From Stentor roeselii (taxonomy: Eukaryota > Ciliophora > Heterotrichea > Heterotrichida > Stentoridae): a stretch of DNA of 64,000 nucleotides. How positions within the stretch are numbered: position 1 is the stretch's first letter; every line of letters starts with the position of its first letter. Position numbers and translations under genes: made by a program. Of the stretch, positions 20,728 through 30,727 are shown in pieces. The DNA lies in assembly GCA_006503475.1 (NCBI GenBank), contig RSEH01000078.1, positions 105,042-169,041 of the forward strand, read 5' to 3'. Under the pieces are notes generated by a model, which saw only the letters and a program-made list of their open reading frames with translations, made no database searches and was not told where the DNA came from.

Positions 20728-21480
20728 ATGGACTTATCTTGCATATATTGGGAAAAAGTAGATAGTTTATTACCTAACGAGTCCTTAACAACAGCAGCAA
20801 TTTTCAACAATCTATTCGGTTTTCACTTCATGCATGAAGACCACATCACAAAGATAGAGCGATCAAGAAACAATCTAAGACATTCCCTTCCGCTATCCCT
20901 TATACATCCAGATCTTCTCCTATTCACAACCCCATTAGAAGAAGTATGTTCATCAATAAGCCTTCAGTTACGTCCAATCGAGTCAATATCCCAATCACAG
21001 TGCATTTTAATAAAGTCAAAGTCAGGTCTTTTCCCCTACAAAAGACTGGATCAATACTGGGTCTCCCTATCACCTTTCTTACCCTCCCCAACCCTTCTCC
21101 TCTCATCCGACATGCAAAGCGAGTTAATCTCAATACCCGAAAAAGAATTCATATTCGAAGTTTCATTCAAACCCCCAGACTCATTGCCAAGCAACCCAAG
21201 AAAACATCCCCTTCAAGCATCTCCATCTTTACTAAAACTTCAAATTTGCAAGCCAAACGGACATTTCATATCAATTTTCTCAAAGCCAAGCCACTCCCTT
21301 CAGCATCTTCACAACCAACTAGTTTCACTCACAGGGTACCCAGCCCTTCTGCTGATCCAAAAACAAAGCCGGGAAAAAAAACGAGTTCTAAACAACTTAT
21401 CCCTTCCACTGTCCTCAATAATCACTTCACCTAATCAAAACATCCTCTTTACCGAGGTACCAAGTCCTAATCTAACTTAA
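20728..21480 (+). CDS. Unknown 250-residue protein, Ser/Pro/Leu-rich
   Basis: The protein starts MDLSCIYWEKVDSLLPNES and has a patchwork of short hydrophobic β-like segments and Ser/Pro-rich linkers. The C-terminal part (about residues 170-240: LKLQICKPNGHFISIFSKPS, then LTGYPALLLIQKQ) could be a ubiquitin-like fold, but this is speculative. The competing ORF in another frame (20946-21434) lacks a better start and is taken as a shadow. The next gene, the polo-like kinase, starts 17 nt after its stop on the same strand. Confidence 0.6.
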   Translation: MDLSCIYWEKVDSLLPNESLTTAAIFNNLFGFHFMHEDHITKIERSRNNLRHSLPLSLIHPDLLLFTTPLEEVCSSISLQLRPIESISQSQCILIKSKSGLFPYKRLDQYWVSLSPFLPSPTLLLSSDMQSELISIPEKEFIFEVSFKPPDSLPSNPRKHPLQASPSLLKLQICKPNGHFISIFSKPSHSLQHLHNQLVSLTGYPALLLIQKQSREKKRVLNNLSLPLSSIITSPNQNILFTEVPSPNLT

Positions 21481-21497
21481 TCAACAATATTTTCAAT

Positions 21498-23282
21498 ATG
21501 ATTTCAAAACCCTCCAAAGTCCTCGAGCAAGAAACTCAGATAATCGAAGAAAAAATCATAAAGCCTTCAGGAGAGATCATCGTGAAAAAGTACTCAAAAG
21601 GACGTTTTCTAGGAAAAGGGGGATTTGCCCGTGTTTACGAATTCCTCTCACTTGAAAACAAACAAATCTTCGCAGGGAAGATCATTTCAAAGTCCTCTCT
21701 TACTAAAGCTCGCGCTAGGCAGAAGCTGATGAGTGAGATAAAAATTCACAGGTCGCTAATTCATGCGAATATCGTGAAATTCGAGCACTTTTTCGAGGAT
21801 TCAGAAAATGTTTACATTTTGCTTGAACTTTGCACGAATCAGACTTTGAATGAATTGATTCGAAGAAGGAAAAGGTTGACTGAACTGGAGCTTCAATGTT
21901 ATATCATGCAGATCATCTCTGCTTTGAAGTACCTTCATGCGCATAAAGTCATTCATCGTGATATCAAACTTGGAAATCTCTTCATGAGTGATAAAATGGA
22001 AATTAAGTTTGGAGACTTTGGACTTGCAACGAAACTTGAATTTGATGGGGAACGGAAGAGGACTATTTGTGGAACACCGAATTATATTGCTCCGGAAATT
22101 TTAGATGGAAGGGCTGGTCATAGCTTTGAAGTTGATATTTGGAGCTTGGGTGTACTTATATATACTATGGCTATTGGAAAACCACCTTTTGAAACTAATG
22201 ATGTTAAACTTACTTATAGGAGGATCAAAATGAATGCGTATAGTTTTCCTGAAAATATTTTGATTTCGGAAGAGTTGAAGGATTTGATCACTGGGATTTT
22301 GGTGAATGACCCCACACAACGTCCAGGTTTAGACGATATCCAATCCTCTCGTTTTTTATCTCGAAACCCAATACCGAAGCTTCTTCCAGCGAGTAGTCTA
22401 GCGGTTCCTCCAAGCAGTTCCTATCTGAAGCAATTCGAGCCAGGATGTACTCCAAAAGAAGAAATCCGTCTTGCACGTCCTCCAAGGTCCTCATCCCAAA
22501 CACGAATATCCGAAGACCTGCGAAACACTTTAAAAGAAGAAGGAAAATTAACAGAGCGTGAAATCCGTTCGACCTCCAGAGCAAGTTCCAGAGCCGGCGG
22601 AGCCGGCGAGTCCGGATCAACAGGCTCTTCAAGCACGAACCGAAAGATGGCTTCAGTCTCGGCCTACTCCTTCACCCCCAGTGGCCCAGGACTGTGGGTA
22701 AAAAAGTGGGTCGACTATTCCAACAAATACGGACTTGCTTATATGTTGTCTAATGGATGTGGAGGAGTTTACTTCAATGATTCTACTAAAATCGTCGCAT
22801 CTTGTGACGGGGAAAGTTTTCAGTATACCTGTAAAAGTCCTGGAAATCGAGAAGAAGAAACTGAAAACTACTCGTTTTCAAGTTTTCCTCAAGACTTACA
22901 GAAAAAAGTAACACTTTTACAACATTTTAGAAAACATTTAGCGATTAGTTCAGTTTTTGGGACTAGTGAGGTTGAATTGGTGTTTGTTAAGAAGTGGATG
23001 GTTACTGAACATGCGATTATTTTTAGACTCAGTAATAAAATTGTGCAGGTTTGTTTTTTAGATAAAAGTGAACTTTTACTTTGTAGTGATTCGAAAATCG
23101 TGAGTTTTGTTGATAAAAAAGGAGAAATTTCTGTTCATCCACTAGGAAGTGCGATGGAAACGAGTAACAAGGAAATGGCGAAGCGTCTTCGATATACGAA
23201 AGAGATCTTGATGACCATGCTGCACCCGAATGCAGGAACAGGTGAAGTGCGACCGAGTAGTCGAAATGGTGACAAGAAGTGA
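21498..23282 (+). CDS. Polo-like kinase with two polo boxes
   Basis: The 594-residue protein has a kinase domain at about residues 30-290 with GKGGFARVYEF, the lysine in FAGKIISKS, catalytic HRDIKLGN, KFGDFGLA, TICGTPNYIAPEIL and DIWSLGVLIYTMAIGKPPFE. A Ser/Gly-rich linker follows. A first polo box is near residues 400-480 (VKKWVDYSNKYGLAYMLSNG), and a second starts at FVKKWMVTEHAIIFRLSNK. This is the PLK1/cdc5 arrangement, which controls mitosis, basal-body biogenesis and cytokinesis. The frame ends TGA TAA. The linker (about 22590-22615) is unusually GC-rich, encoding AGGAGESGSTG. Confidence 0.93.
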   Translation: MISKPSKVLEQETQIIEEKIIKPSGEIIVKKYSKGRFLGKGGFARVYEFLSLENKQIFAGKIISKSSLTKARARQKLMSEIKIHRSLIHANIVKFEHFFEDSENVYILLELCTNQTLNELIRRRKRLTELELQCYIMQIISALKYLHAHKVIHRDIKLGNLFMSDKMEIKFGDFGLATKLEFDGERKRTICGTPNYIAPEILDGRAGHSFEVDIWSLGVLIYTMAIGKPPFETNDVKLTYRRIKMNAYSFPENILISEELKDLITGILVNDPTQRPGLDDIQSSRFLSRNPIPKLLPASSLAVPPSSSYLKQFEPGCTPKEEIRLARPPRSSSQTRISEDLRNTLKEEGKLTEREIRSTSRASSRAGGAGESGSTGSSSTNRKMASVSAYSFTPSGPGLWVKKWVDYSNKYGLAYMLSNGCGGVYFNDSTKIVASCDGESFQYTCKSPGNREEETENYSFSSFPQDLQKKVTLLQHFRKHLAISSVFGTSEVELVFVKKWMVTEHAIIFRLSNKIVQVCFLDKSELLLCSDSKIVSFVDKKGEISVHPLGSAMETSNKEMAKRLRYTKEILMTMLHPNAGTGEVRPSSRNGDKK

Positions 23283-23309
23283 TAAGTTGTTATTAAGTTG
23301 TTATTAGTA

Positions 23310-24410
23310 TCATCTTCTTCTTTTCAGCACTTTTCCGCCTTCCACAAGGAACAAGTTGCTGAACTTATTAGAAAGTGCCTGAATTGAATCAAATAAACTA
23401 TCATAGTTTTTTTCCAGCAGATTTAATTTAATGAAAATCGTCCGGAAGTCTTCAGGAGGAACTTCATACAAGTCAATAATAAAAGTTCCGTAGTTGTTAG
23501 GACTCGTGTATTGACGACTCATCATTTCTCTGAATTCTTCTTTTTCTTTTGAATAATCCTCCCCTGCCATCCAACTTTCAATGAACTTCGCAGCTTTTTC
23601 CATCTTGTTGATATCTTTATACACCAAGAACTGAATCCGATTCATGGTGAACAAATCAGCCGCTGCCAAGGAAAAGTACCAGGCAAAAGCACTACAGAAG
23701 AAAATCCAGAAAACAGTTAAACTTCTTCCAAGGACTGTAAAAGGTGTTAAATCGCCAAGTCCAATAGAAAATCCTGAAATAAAAGCACACCAGTTGGCAT
23801 TGGTCAAGTTTGTCAGGTCTAAGTTTCCTCCTCGCGACTCTAACACGGAAAGAGTAAAAGCGCAGAAATGATTTCCGAAGAGTATTATAAAAAAAGTCAT
23901 TGCCAACTTGTTTTGACTGTAAAAACACTTACTTGCGAAATATGTTGGACCTATTGAATAAAGTTTAGTGAAGCAATAAATGTCGAAGTACATCGTGAAT
24001 TGAAGCAGCGACATATATAATAAGAAAATTCGTAAATACATCAGAAGAATCAAAATATCGTTTATGCTGTAGCAAGACTCTTGGTAGGAGTAGGATACAC
24101 AGATGTGTGTTGAACTTGGAAATATTGGAGAAATAAGGTGAATTAATAGGTGAAGGCAAAGACTTGGTATTGATTTTTTGTATAAATAAGATGAATAATA
24201 TTGATGTAACAGCAGCAAAATTACTGCTAAAATATTAGAAAAAGCTGATAAAAGCTTTAGATCTTGTCTGGAATCAAAGCCGATTATTAACTTTTCAATT
24301 GTTTCTGAATTGTTGGAATATGAGTAGCTCATCACTAGCAAACTTCCAGAACTTACAAGACATGAACATAGGTTCAATATTTTTAATTCTTTTCTTTGTA
24401 ATAGTCGCAT
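23310..24410 (-). CDS. Six-transmembrane K+ channel, SK-like, unusual filter
   Basis: The 366-residue protein has six hydrophobic helices and a re-entrant pore loop between the fifth and sixth. The pore reads NWCAFISGFSIGLGDLTPF, so the selectivity filter is SIGLGD rather than the common TVGYGD. The sixth helix (TVFWIFFCSAFAWYFSLAAA) is followed by a helical stretch (MEKAAKFIESWMAG) where SK channels bind calmodulin. The fourth helix has little positive charge, as in calcium-activated SK channels, so voltage sensing is unlikely. The frame ends TGA TAC TAA. It lies 14 nt downstream of the GPN1 stop on the same strand. Confidence 0.8.
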   Translation of the reverse strand: MRLLQRKELKILNLCSCLVSSGSLLVMSYSYSNNSETIEKLIIGFDSRQDLKLLSAFSNILAVILLLLHQYYSSYLYKKSIPSLCLHLLIHLISPIFPSSTHICVSYSYQESCYSINDILILLMYLRIFLLYMSLLQFTMYFDIYCFTKLYSIGPTYFASKCFYSQNKLAMTFFIILFGNHFCAFTLSVLESRGGNLDLTNLTNANWCAFISGFSIGLGDLTPFTVLGRSLTVFWIFFCSAFAWYFSLAAADLFTMNRIQFLVYKDINKMEKAAKFIESWMAGEDYSKEKEEFREMMSRQYTSPNNYGTFIIDLYEVPPEDFRTIFIKLNLLEKNYDSLFDSIQALSNKFSNLFLVEGGKVLKRRR

Positions 24411-24424
24411 ATTTATATTATTTA

Positions 24425-25324
24425 CTAACCACTTCTAAGTTTATTCATCATTTCACGAATTTCAGTTAAATCTTCGGAGTCTTCTTTCATTCTTTCTACT
24501 CCAGATTTTACTTTACTTTCTTCAACAGCTTTTCGCTTTTTCTCTAATTCAGGCAAATAGGTTGAAAAGTACTCTTCTCGACTTTTTCTCAAATTGGGAA
24601 GTAAATTATCGAAGCCGAAACCAGTCAAAGAACTTACTCCTAAACAAGGTAGACCTTGGTAAAACTCGTCGAGCACCAAGGCAAGCGACCTATTAAGACT
24701 AGCCAAGTAGCTTGAACTACTAATCTGATCCAGACTTTCCATATAAGAATCAAAATCAACCATCCAGTTCATGATCGCATCAGCAGGTTGAAGGTCGATT
24801 TTATTGAATGCCAAGATGATGGGAATTTTGTTTTTATAATAAAGACTGGTAGCATAAAGCATATTCGACATAAAAGAATTCGGGTGTGTCGCTCGGGTCG
24901 AGTCAACGACATAGACCAGACTAGTTGGAAACTCGCAGGCAAGGGAATCAGTGATGATTGTCCCTGACGCTGACCATGAAAAGGTCTCGATTTGTCCTGG
25001 GGTGTCGAAAACGATGTAGTCAAGACCTGCCTTTGATTTAAGTAAATCAATCACTTCGTGAAATTTCGTTGAATAAAGGTTAAGAGCTGTCACTATTGCA
25101 CCGTTTGGACCTAGGGAATAGTCTTGCATCAACTTTTTGTAGTTTATTGTGTCGCAGATGTCAAGGTTCGCTGGGAATAATAACTTGCGGATCGCTGGGT
25201 CGAGGTTTACGCTGTAGACTTCTTTTCGCTGTTGTTTTAAACAGGAGATTAGGTAACGCACAAACATCGTCTTACCGGAACCTGCCATACCCATCACGAT
25301 TATGCAGTGAGGCTTGGATTCCAT
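24425..25324 (-). CDS. GPN1: GPN-loop GTPase 1 (RNA polymerase II assembly/import)
   Basis: The 299-residue protein carries P-loop GMAGSGKT, the family-defining GPN motif in GPNGAIVT, switch DTPGQIE, WSASGTIITDSLACEFPTS, the NKID guanine-specificity motif, and LVLDEFYQGLPCLGVSSLTG. The combination of the W-SASGTIIT segment with FPT and MSNMLYA is specific to GPN1 (XAB1/Npa3) rather than GPN2 or GPN3. GPN1 is a cytosolic GTPase that helps assemble RNA polymerase II and bring it into the nucleus. The C-terminal charged tail is shorter than in animals. It is divergent from the 126-residue secreted-protein gene, 70 bp between starts. Confidence 0.93.
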   Translation of the reverse strand: MESKPHCIIVMGMAGSGKTMFVRYLISCLKQQRKEVYSVNLDPAIRKLLFPANLDICDTINYKKLMQDYSLGPNGAIVTALNLYSTKFHEVIDLLKSKAGLDYIVFDTPGQIETFSWSASGTIITDSLACEFPTSLVYVVDSTRATHPNSFMSNMLYATSLYYKNKIPIILAFNKIDLQPADAIMNWMVDFDSYMESLDQISSSSYLASLNRSLALVLDEFYQGLPCLGVSSLTGFGFDNLLPNLRKSREEYFSTYLPELEKKRKAVEESKVKSGVERMKEDSEDLTEIREMMNKLRSG

Positions 25325-25394
25325 TAGATTTATCTGATGAAGATGTGATCTTATTAATGGAAGTTTTAGATGTTGGCTGGATTTCTTTATAAAT

Positions 25395-25775
25395 ATGATA
25401 CTTGTTTACTTTCTTGCAGTCCTCTCATCAAATGCAGAGACCACCCTCGAACAAAGAAAAGAAGCCTGCATGAAAGTAGTTCAACACTTCAGTAAAACCC
25501 CAGAATTCGACATTCGAAACTTCCTACAAGATCGAGATCCTAAAACCGATAAAATGAAACTAATGAACTACATCCTCTATGACATTTTCGAGCTTTGCCT
25601 AGAAAACATTTCAGAAAAGCATGTTTTTCAAGCTTTAAAACAAGACTTTTCCCACATATCTCCAAACAAGCTTGGAATATCATCATCAAAATACAAGTCA
25701 TCAGAAGTGATTGACATCGGTTTTAACTTCATAACAGAGCTTTTAAAATTCCAAACAAGAACCATGGACCTCTAG
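25395..25775 (+). CDS. Small secreted protein of unknown function
   Basis: The 126-residue protein starts with a signal peptide (MILVYFLAVLSSNA, cleavage plausible after NAE). A helical mature region follows (EQRKEACMKVVQHF...) with two cysteines, Cys25 and a second in FELCLENIS. The spacing of hydrophobics suggests a helical bundle. There is no C-terminal membrane anchor. I recognise no family. It sits between GPN1 and the transmembrane calpain in a packed region. The stop is TAG. Confidence 0.7.
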   Translation: MILVYFLAVLSSNAETTLEQRKEACMKVVQHFSKTPEFDIRNFLQDRDPKTDKMKLMNYILYDIFELCLENISEKHVFQALKQDFSHISPNKLGISSSKYKSSEVIDIGFNFITELLKFQTRTMDL

Positions 25776-25834
25776 CCAATCAATTAAACCCTTTTAGTTT
25801 CACTTCAAATCATCTTCCATAATAAAGCGGTTAT

Positions 25835-28800
25835 ATGGTAAGCGTCAACTTTATCGACGTAAAAGAAATCGCTCCAGAGCTCGGAGTGTATTTTATAGTA
25901 TCAGTCATCATCTACTTCGCCTATATGGGTAAAATCCGAGGAAAGCTTCAGTTTATAGAAGTCTTCATCGCTTCGAGAGATTGGGACTTTCTGAATTCAA
26001 GTGAAGATCTGGAGAAATACTTGGGAATCTTGAAGTTTATCATGGTCTCCATTCTGATGAGTCCTGTTTTCAGTCTTTTAATATGGGTCGGGACTCTTCT
26101 TTATGTGGAAGGAACTGAAGGTGAAGAATACGAGACTCGTGTCGGGATCTCAACTTTCTTTGTTTGTGCTGGGTTTATCTTGACCATGTCAGGTGTTGAG
26201 AACATGAGATGGGAACATTACCGAATGAGTCGAAACACGATTTTATTGATTTCATTTGGAACTTTAAGTTACACTGTGTTCTTGTTCGTTGTCGTTTTCA
26301 TGCAAAATGAAATCGATTTTATCGGAATTTCTGCAATGTTCATTTCAGGCAATGGAATCTTCGTGTTTATCATCCTTTTCTTCACTCAGAATAAAGCCAC
26401 TGTTACAGTCGACAAGGTGCTGGAAAAGCTGAAGTCAAATGAAGAAATATCAAAAGAAATCGAAGAACTTTACACTATTCCTAAAGTCACTTATGAAAGA
26501 AGAACTTCAGCTGTGAGTGGAGGGATACAAGCCATGTTCACTAACGCCAGTTATGCGAAAAGAAGGGAAATTGTTTGCTTTGCTTTTTATATCTGTGCAT
26601 TAGGAATGCTTATAGCGTATTCAGTAATCGCTCATGAGAACTCTTCTTATCCTTCCATGGGAATCTTGAACTCTTTTTTGATTCTTTCAGTTGACTTGTT
26701 GGTATTTTTCTTTATTTACGCTCAGATACTGTCTTCAGCTGGAAATTCTGTACTTTTATCGCTTTTAGCACGTTTTTTTATATTTATTTTGACAGGCGAT
26801 AACTGGTTTATCGGGTATTCTTGTGTTTATTGGGTGTTTTCGATTTATGCTGTCAATCATCTGATAGATCGGAACTTTCCTTTGCTGAATACGGTTAAGG
26901 ATTTGATCACAGAGACGAAAGATATTGGAAAAACTGTGGAATTTACGTATTTTTCAGTTTTGCTTGTTTATGTTTGCTTGATCTTGGCAATTACTTTAGG
27001 TGAACCTGATGGTATTCCTTATACCTCGTTTTCAGTACAAGGATATGAAATTCCTTTGTGGTTAATTGGGATATGCTCTGTTTTGATTTCTTTGGTATTC
27101 GCTTGTCTGGCTATTTGTTTTCGCTTGATGAAAAGAAGGATTCATGGGATCAGAGATACGGTTGAGTACTACTTGTTTTTTAGAGGATTTGGATTGTTTT
27201 GGATGTTTGGGTCTTTCGGGTTGATTATCTGCTGGGCAAGTGCAATCGCGATTTACTTGTCAGCATCCAGTACTGTATTGATAGTCATGCTCAGCATTTT
27301 ACCCTTAGTGATACTTCTAAACATGAGCCTCTATGCAAACTGGGCTAAAAACGACTACTCAATAGTAAAAGATCCTAGACAATTCAACGTATACATAAAA
27401 AAAACCAAGCAAATCGAAGAAGAAATAATAGAAAAAGTGAAAAAGTTCCAAGAAGATTTTCTAGAAAGATCCGAGCATCTTGCAGACAGTTCTTTTATGA
27501 ACAAAACCGTGAACGAAAGTTTCTCCAAAAATCTTTCAAAGCGAAGCATCAACCCAAGAGAAGCTCTTCGCAACAGATACGGGTTGATCGACCCAGAGAA
27601 GCTTCGAGAAAAGATCCCAGAGCCGATGTACGACTGGACAGCAGAGATGTCAGTTTTTAAAGCATTTATTCTAGGAAAGTTGCTAAGAAGTGACTATATA
27701 AACATCTTCCAAAGATTTTTTAGCATGCTTCTCAATTGCGTGATGGCAGGGATAATCTTCGGAGTAGACCGTCAGATGAAATACGGTGTGACATCTGCTG
27801 TGATGATCTTAAGTCTGAATTGTGTACTTTACCCTTTGCAGCACAACTTATACACTTCCATTCCCTTGAGCTGGACCAGTCATCTTTCTATTGCGTTTGG
27901 AGGTCTTTTGAACTTCGGGTATGGATATATTTATTATCACTTTGAATTAGGGCAGAATTCAAATTCGAAAAAAAATGGAATAAATGTTTTTTTCAATACT
28001 TTTGTACTTCCTGTTGTTATTTCTTATGGATATGCGATTTATAAACTCAGGGCAGATGACTGGAAATTCAACAGGTATAGCTTGGTCATGCTTGTTCTTG
28101 CACAGGTATTCGGGGTTGGAGGAGCTGTTGTTATTATTTTAATTGATACTGGAGCTGGAATCGCTCTTTTTGGATTTTTCTTTATTATTGGATTGTATGT
28201 TGCTATCTTTGTCAAGTATTCACATGATGGGTATAAGATGTCGGCTTGCTTGAAGTGGGTTTTTGCGGTTTTTACTTGTCTTATTGCACTTTCGGGTGTT
28301 GCTATTGGAATTGCTGTTAGTAACTTAGGAGTTTATGCTGGGTTTTCGATTACTTATCTGTTTTGTGCTGTGGTTTTTATTTGTTACTCGCTTGTGAATA
28401 TTTATAAGAATTTAACAAAAAATGCAACTACTCCTGTTTTCTTTTCAACTTGGGTTTTTCCTATTTATAGGTATAATCCTGCAAGGCAGTGTGTTATTAA
28501 TGCTGATGAAATGGGCATCCATGTCTTAATCGGACTAAACCTAGTTCTCATCTGGTCGATAACCTGCGTGATCTGGATGAAGCCCACCTCAATCGGTGTA
28601 AGTGTAGCCTGCCTTTCCGAAGTACTAATAATCCTGGTCTACATATTTCTCTCACTAATCACATCAACCCAACTAGAAGACGCTCTAAAGCTTTTAAACC
28701 CAGATGAAAACCTAAAAACTCTAAAAAAAGCATGGATCGAAAGCCGATCAAAAATGCTTGAACGTCTCGGCGCTTCAAACTACGAAGACTTCCCAAGTTA

Positions 28801-30724
28801 CTTCGAGCGTTCACAGAAGTTAATAGAACTCTTCGAAATGATAAAACAAAAAAGCTTCGCTCTTCCCCAGTCCCCGAACCCAGCCTGGAAGCGTCTTCAC
28901 ACAGAAATGAAAGACTTGCGAGACTTTCTCACAGAGTACTACATCGAAGACACCCGAAACAACGACCAGTACATCTTAGAGCTGGAACTCGCGATTCACT
29001 TTCAGCTCCTTGTGACCCTTTCAGCATTTTCCTCTAAAACCACAGAAGTCCTGCTGCATAACAACCTGGTCTCCAGCAAGTCAGTTGAACTGAAAGCCTT
29101 TGGAATTATTTTCACTTTGAACAAAGGTGGAAAGACCTTATTAGAAAAATACACTCATATCACTCAAGAGATATCAAAACTTAATCACATTCAAAGAAAA
29201 AACTTCGAAGATATCAAAGAAAGGTTTGAAATCGAACTGGAAGAACAAAGGATTAAAAGAAAACAACAAGAAGCTGAAGAAAAAAAAGCGATTGAAGCAA
29301 GGATGCAGGAATTAAAAGCTCTTCATGAAAAACGACAGGAAAAATTAAAAAACCAAACATCTGACCTTCCCATTGAAGAAATGGTCGACTCACCAGAGAA
29401 ATTCAAGAAAATCATTGAAACCTGCAAACAAAAAGGTTTAAAGTTCGAAGACTCTCAATTCCCTCGAAATGAATCCGTTCTAGGATTCACTGCAAAGAAC
29501 ACTGCTGGTTGGAAAAGAGCTGAAAATTGCACTGTTTTCGAAGGAGGGGTCTCACCTTCTGACGTAAAACAAGGAGCCATCGGCGACTGTTACTATCTCA
29601 GCGCGATTTCAGTCCTCGGCGAGAAAAGAATAAAAGACATCTTCGAGGACTATTCCCAAGAACACGGTGCATACCTGTTAAAGTTCTACAAATACGGCGA
29701 CCCAGTCCATGTCATAGTTGACGACTACTTCCCCATCAACTCTGAACAACACTGGGCCTTCGCTCAGACAGTTTCAGGAACCGAGCTTTGGCCGATGCTT
29801 CTAGAAAAGGCTTACGCTAAGTTAAACGGCGGCTTCCAAAACATCGTGGCAGGGAAAGTCCACTTCGCCCTCAGCGACCTCACAGGTGGACAACCTGAAG
29901 AAGTAAAACTTGAACCAATGCAAAATAACCCAGAGGCACTTTGGGCGAAGCTTCAAAGTTACAAGTCAAGCAACTACCCGATGGGCGCAGGGTCTCCTGA
30001 GAACCCACAAGGCGACACTGCGGTCTCTCAAAATGGAATCGTTCAAGGACATGCTTATTCAGTCCTTGACGCTCAAGAAGTCGCAGGTGAAAAAGTTGTT
30101 AAACTGAAGAACCCTCATGGACAACATGGACAAGAATGGAGAGGGGACTGGTCTGATGGAAGTTCAAAGTGGACAAAACAAGCAACTCTTAAACTTGCAT
30201 ATGAAGATAAACCTGATGGAATCTTTTGGATGAGTCTTGAGGACTTTGTCTGGGAATATAAAAATCTTTATGTTTGTCGCATTTTTGATGACCTTAATAA
30301 GTGGAAGAAACTTGAAGTGAGTGGAGAATGGGCTGGAAAAAAAGCTGCAGGATTTCCTTGTAAAGAAAACCCGCAGGCGAGAATTGAGGATAATCCACAG
30401 TTTTGGTTGAAGGTTAGTAAAGATAGTCTTGCATTTGTCACTTTAACGCAGAAGAACTCTTTGGATATGTTTAAAGGAAAGTGTCCTATTTTGTTCTTGG
30501 TTTTTGTTGGAGGAAAACGTGTCAGTGATATTACGAAGGGAATGGTAGGGTCTTCTGGAAAACCTATTGATTTGAGGATTGTAGGGAATGAAGTTGTTTT
30601 GAATAAGGGAAATACTTATACTATACTCGTCACTTCTATGTATCAGGGAGAAAGAGGGGCTGGAGGGTTTGAGTTGAATGTGACTGTTGATGACTTAAAA
30701 GCCACTATTGGCGAAATTTCTTAA
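25835..30724 (+). CDS. Transmembrane calpain-family cysteine protease
   Basis: The 1629-residue protein has an N-terminal region of about 950 residues with some twenty membrane-spanning helices. A cytosolic helical and coiled-coil linker (about 960-1165, including EEQRIKRKQQEAEEKKAIEA) leads to a calpain catalytic domain. The active-site residues are present: Cys1252 in GAIGDCYYL, His1406 in GHAYSVL and Asn1426 in KNPHGQ. A C2-like calpain domain (GEWAGKKAAGFPCKENPQAR) ends the protein. The layout resembles plant DEK1 phytocalpain and the transmembrane calpains known from ciliates and other protists. I infer a calcium-regulated processing protease with mechanosensory or cortical roles, as in DEK1, but that role is not shown here. 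No intron is needed. Confidence 0.9.
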   Translation: MVSVNFIDVKEIAPELGVYFIVSVIIYFAYMGKIRGKLQFIEVFIASRDWDFLNSSEDLEKYLGILKFIMVSILMSPVFSLLIWVGTLLYVEGTEGEEYETRVGISTFFVCAGFILTMSGVENMRWEHYRMSRNTILLISFGTLSYTVFLFVVVFMQNEIDFIGISAMFISGNGIFVFIILFFTQNKATVTVDKVLEKLKSNEEISKEIEELYTIPKVTYERRTSAVSGGIQAMFTNASYAKRREIVCFAFYICALGMLIAYSVIAHENSSYPSMGILNSFLILSVDLLVFFFIYAQILSSAGNSVLLSLLARFFIFILTGDNWFIGYSCVYWVFSIYAVNHLIDRNFPLLNTVKDLITETKDIGKTVEFTYFSVLLVYVCLILAITLGEPDGIPYTSFSVQGYEIPLWLIGICSVLISLVFACLAICFRLMKRRIHGIRDTVEYYLFFRGFGLFWMFGSFGLIICWASAIAIYLSASSTVLIVMLSILPLVILLNMSLYANWAKNDYSIVKDPRQFNVYIKKTKQIEEEIIEKVKKFQEDFLERSEHLADSSFMNKTVNESFSKNLSKRSINPREALRNRYGLIDPEKLREKIPEPMYDWTAEMSVFKAFILGKLLRSDYINIFQRFFSMLLNCVMAGIIFGVDRQMKYGVTSAVMILSLNCVLYPLQHNLYTSIPLSWTSHLSIAFGGLLNFGYGYIYYHFELGQNSNSKKNGINVFFNTFVLPVVISYGYAIYKLRADDWKFNRYSLVMLVLAQVFGVGGAVVIILIDTGAGIALFGFFFIIGLYVAIFVKYSHDGYKMSACLKWVFAVFTCLIALSGVAIGIAVSNLGVYAGFSITYLFCAVVFICYSLVNIYKNLTKNATTPVFFSTWVFPIYRYNPARQCVINADEMGIHVLIGLNLVLIWSITCVIWMKPTSIGVSVACLSEVLIILVYIFLSLITSTQLEDALKLLNPDENLKTLKKAWIESRSKMLERLGASNYEDFPSYFERSQKLIELFEMIKQKSFALPQSPNPAWKRLHTEMKDLRDFLTEYYIEDTRNNDQYILELELAIHFQLLVTLSAFSSKTTEVLLHNNLVSSKSVELKAFGIIFTLNKGGKTLLEKYTHITQEISKLNHIQRKNFEDIKERFEIELEEQRIKRKQQEAEEKKAIEARMQELKALHEKRQEKLKNQTSDLPIEEMVDSPEKFKKIIETCKQKGLKFEDSQFPRNESVLGFTAKNTAGWKRAENCTVFEGGVSPSDVKQGAIGDCYYLSAISVLGEKRIKDIFEDYSQEHGAYLLKFYKYGDPVHVIVDDYFPINSEQHWAFAQTVSGTELWPMLLEKAYAKLNGGFQNIVAGKVHFALSDLTGGQPEEVKLEPMQNNPEALWAKLQSYKSSNYPMGAGSPENPQGDTAVSQNGIVQGHAYSVLDAQEVAGEKVVKLKNPHGQHGQEWRGDWSDGSSKWTKQATLKLAYEDKPDGIFWMSLEDFVWEYKNLYVCRIFDDLNKWKKLEVSGEWAGKKAAGFPCKENPQARIEDNPQFWLKVSKDSLAFVTLTQKNSLDMFKGKCPILFLVFVGGKRVSDITKGMVGSSGKPIDLRIVGNEVVLNKGNTYTILVTSMYQGERGAGGFELNVTVDDLKATIGEIS

Positions 30725-30727
30725 TAG

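Noticed and set aside
20946-21434. 162-codon ORF overlapping the 250-residue gene
   Set aside because: It is a shadow frame. The 20728 frame has a better start and end, and covers the whole interval between neighbours.
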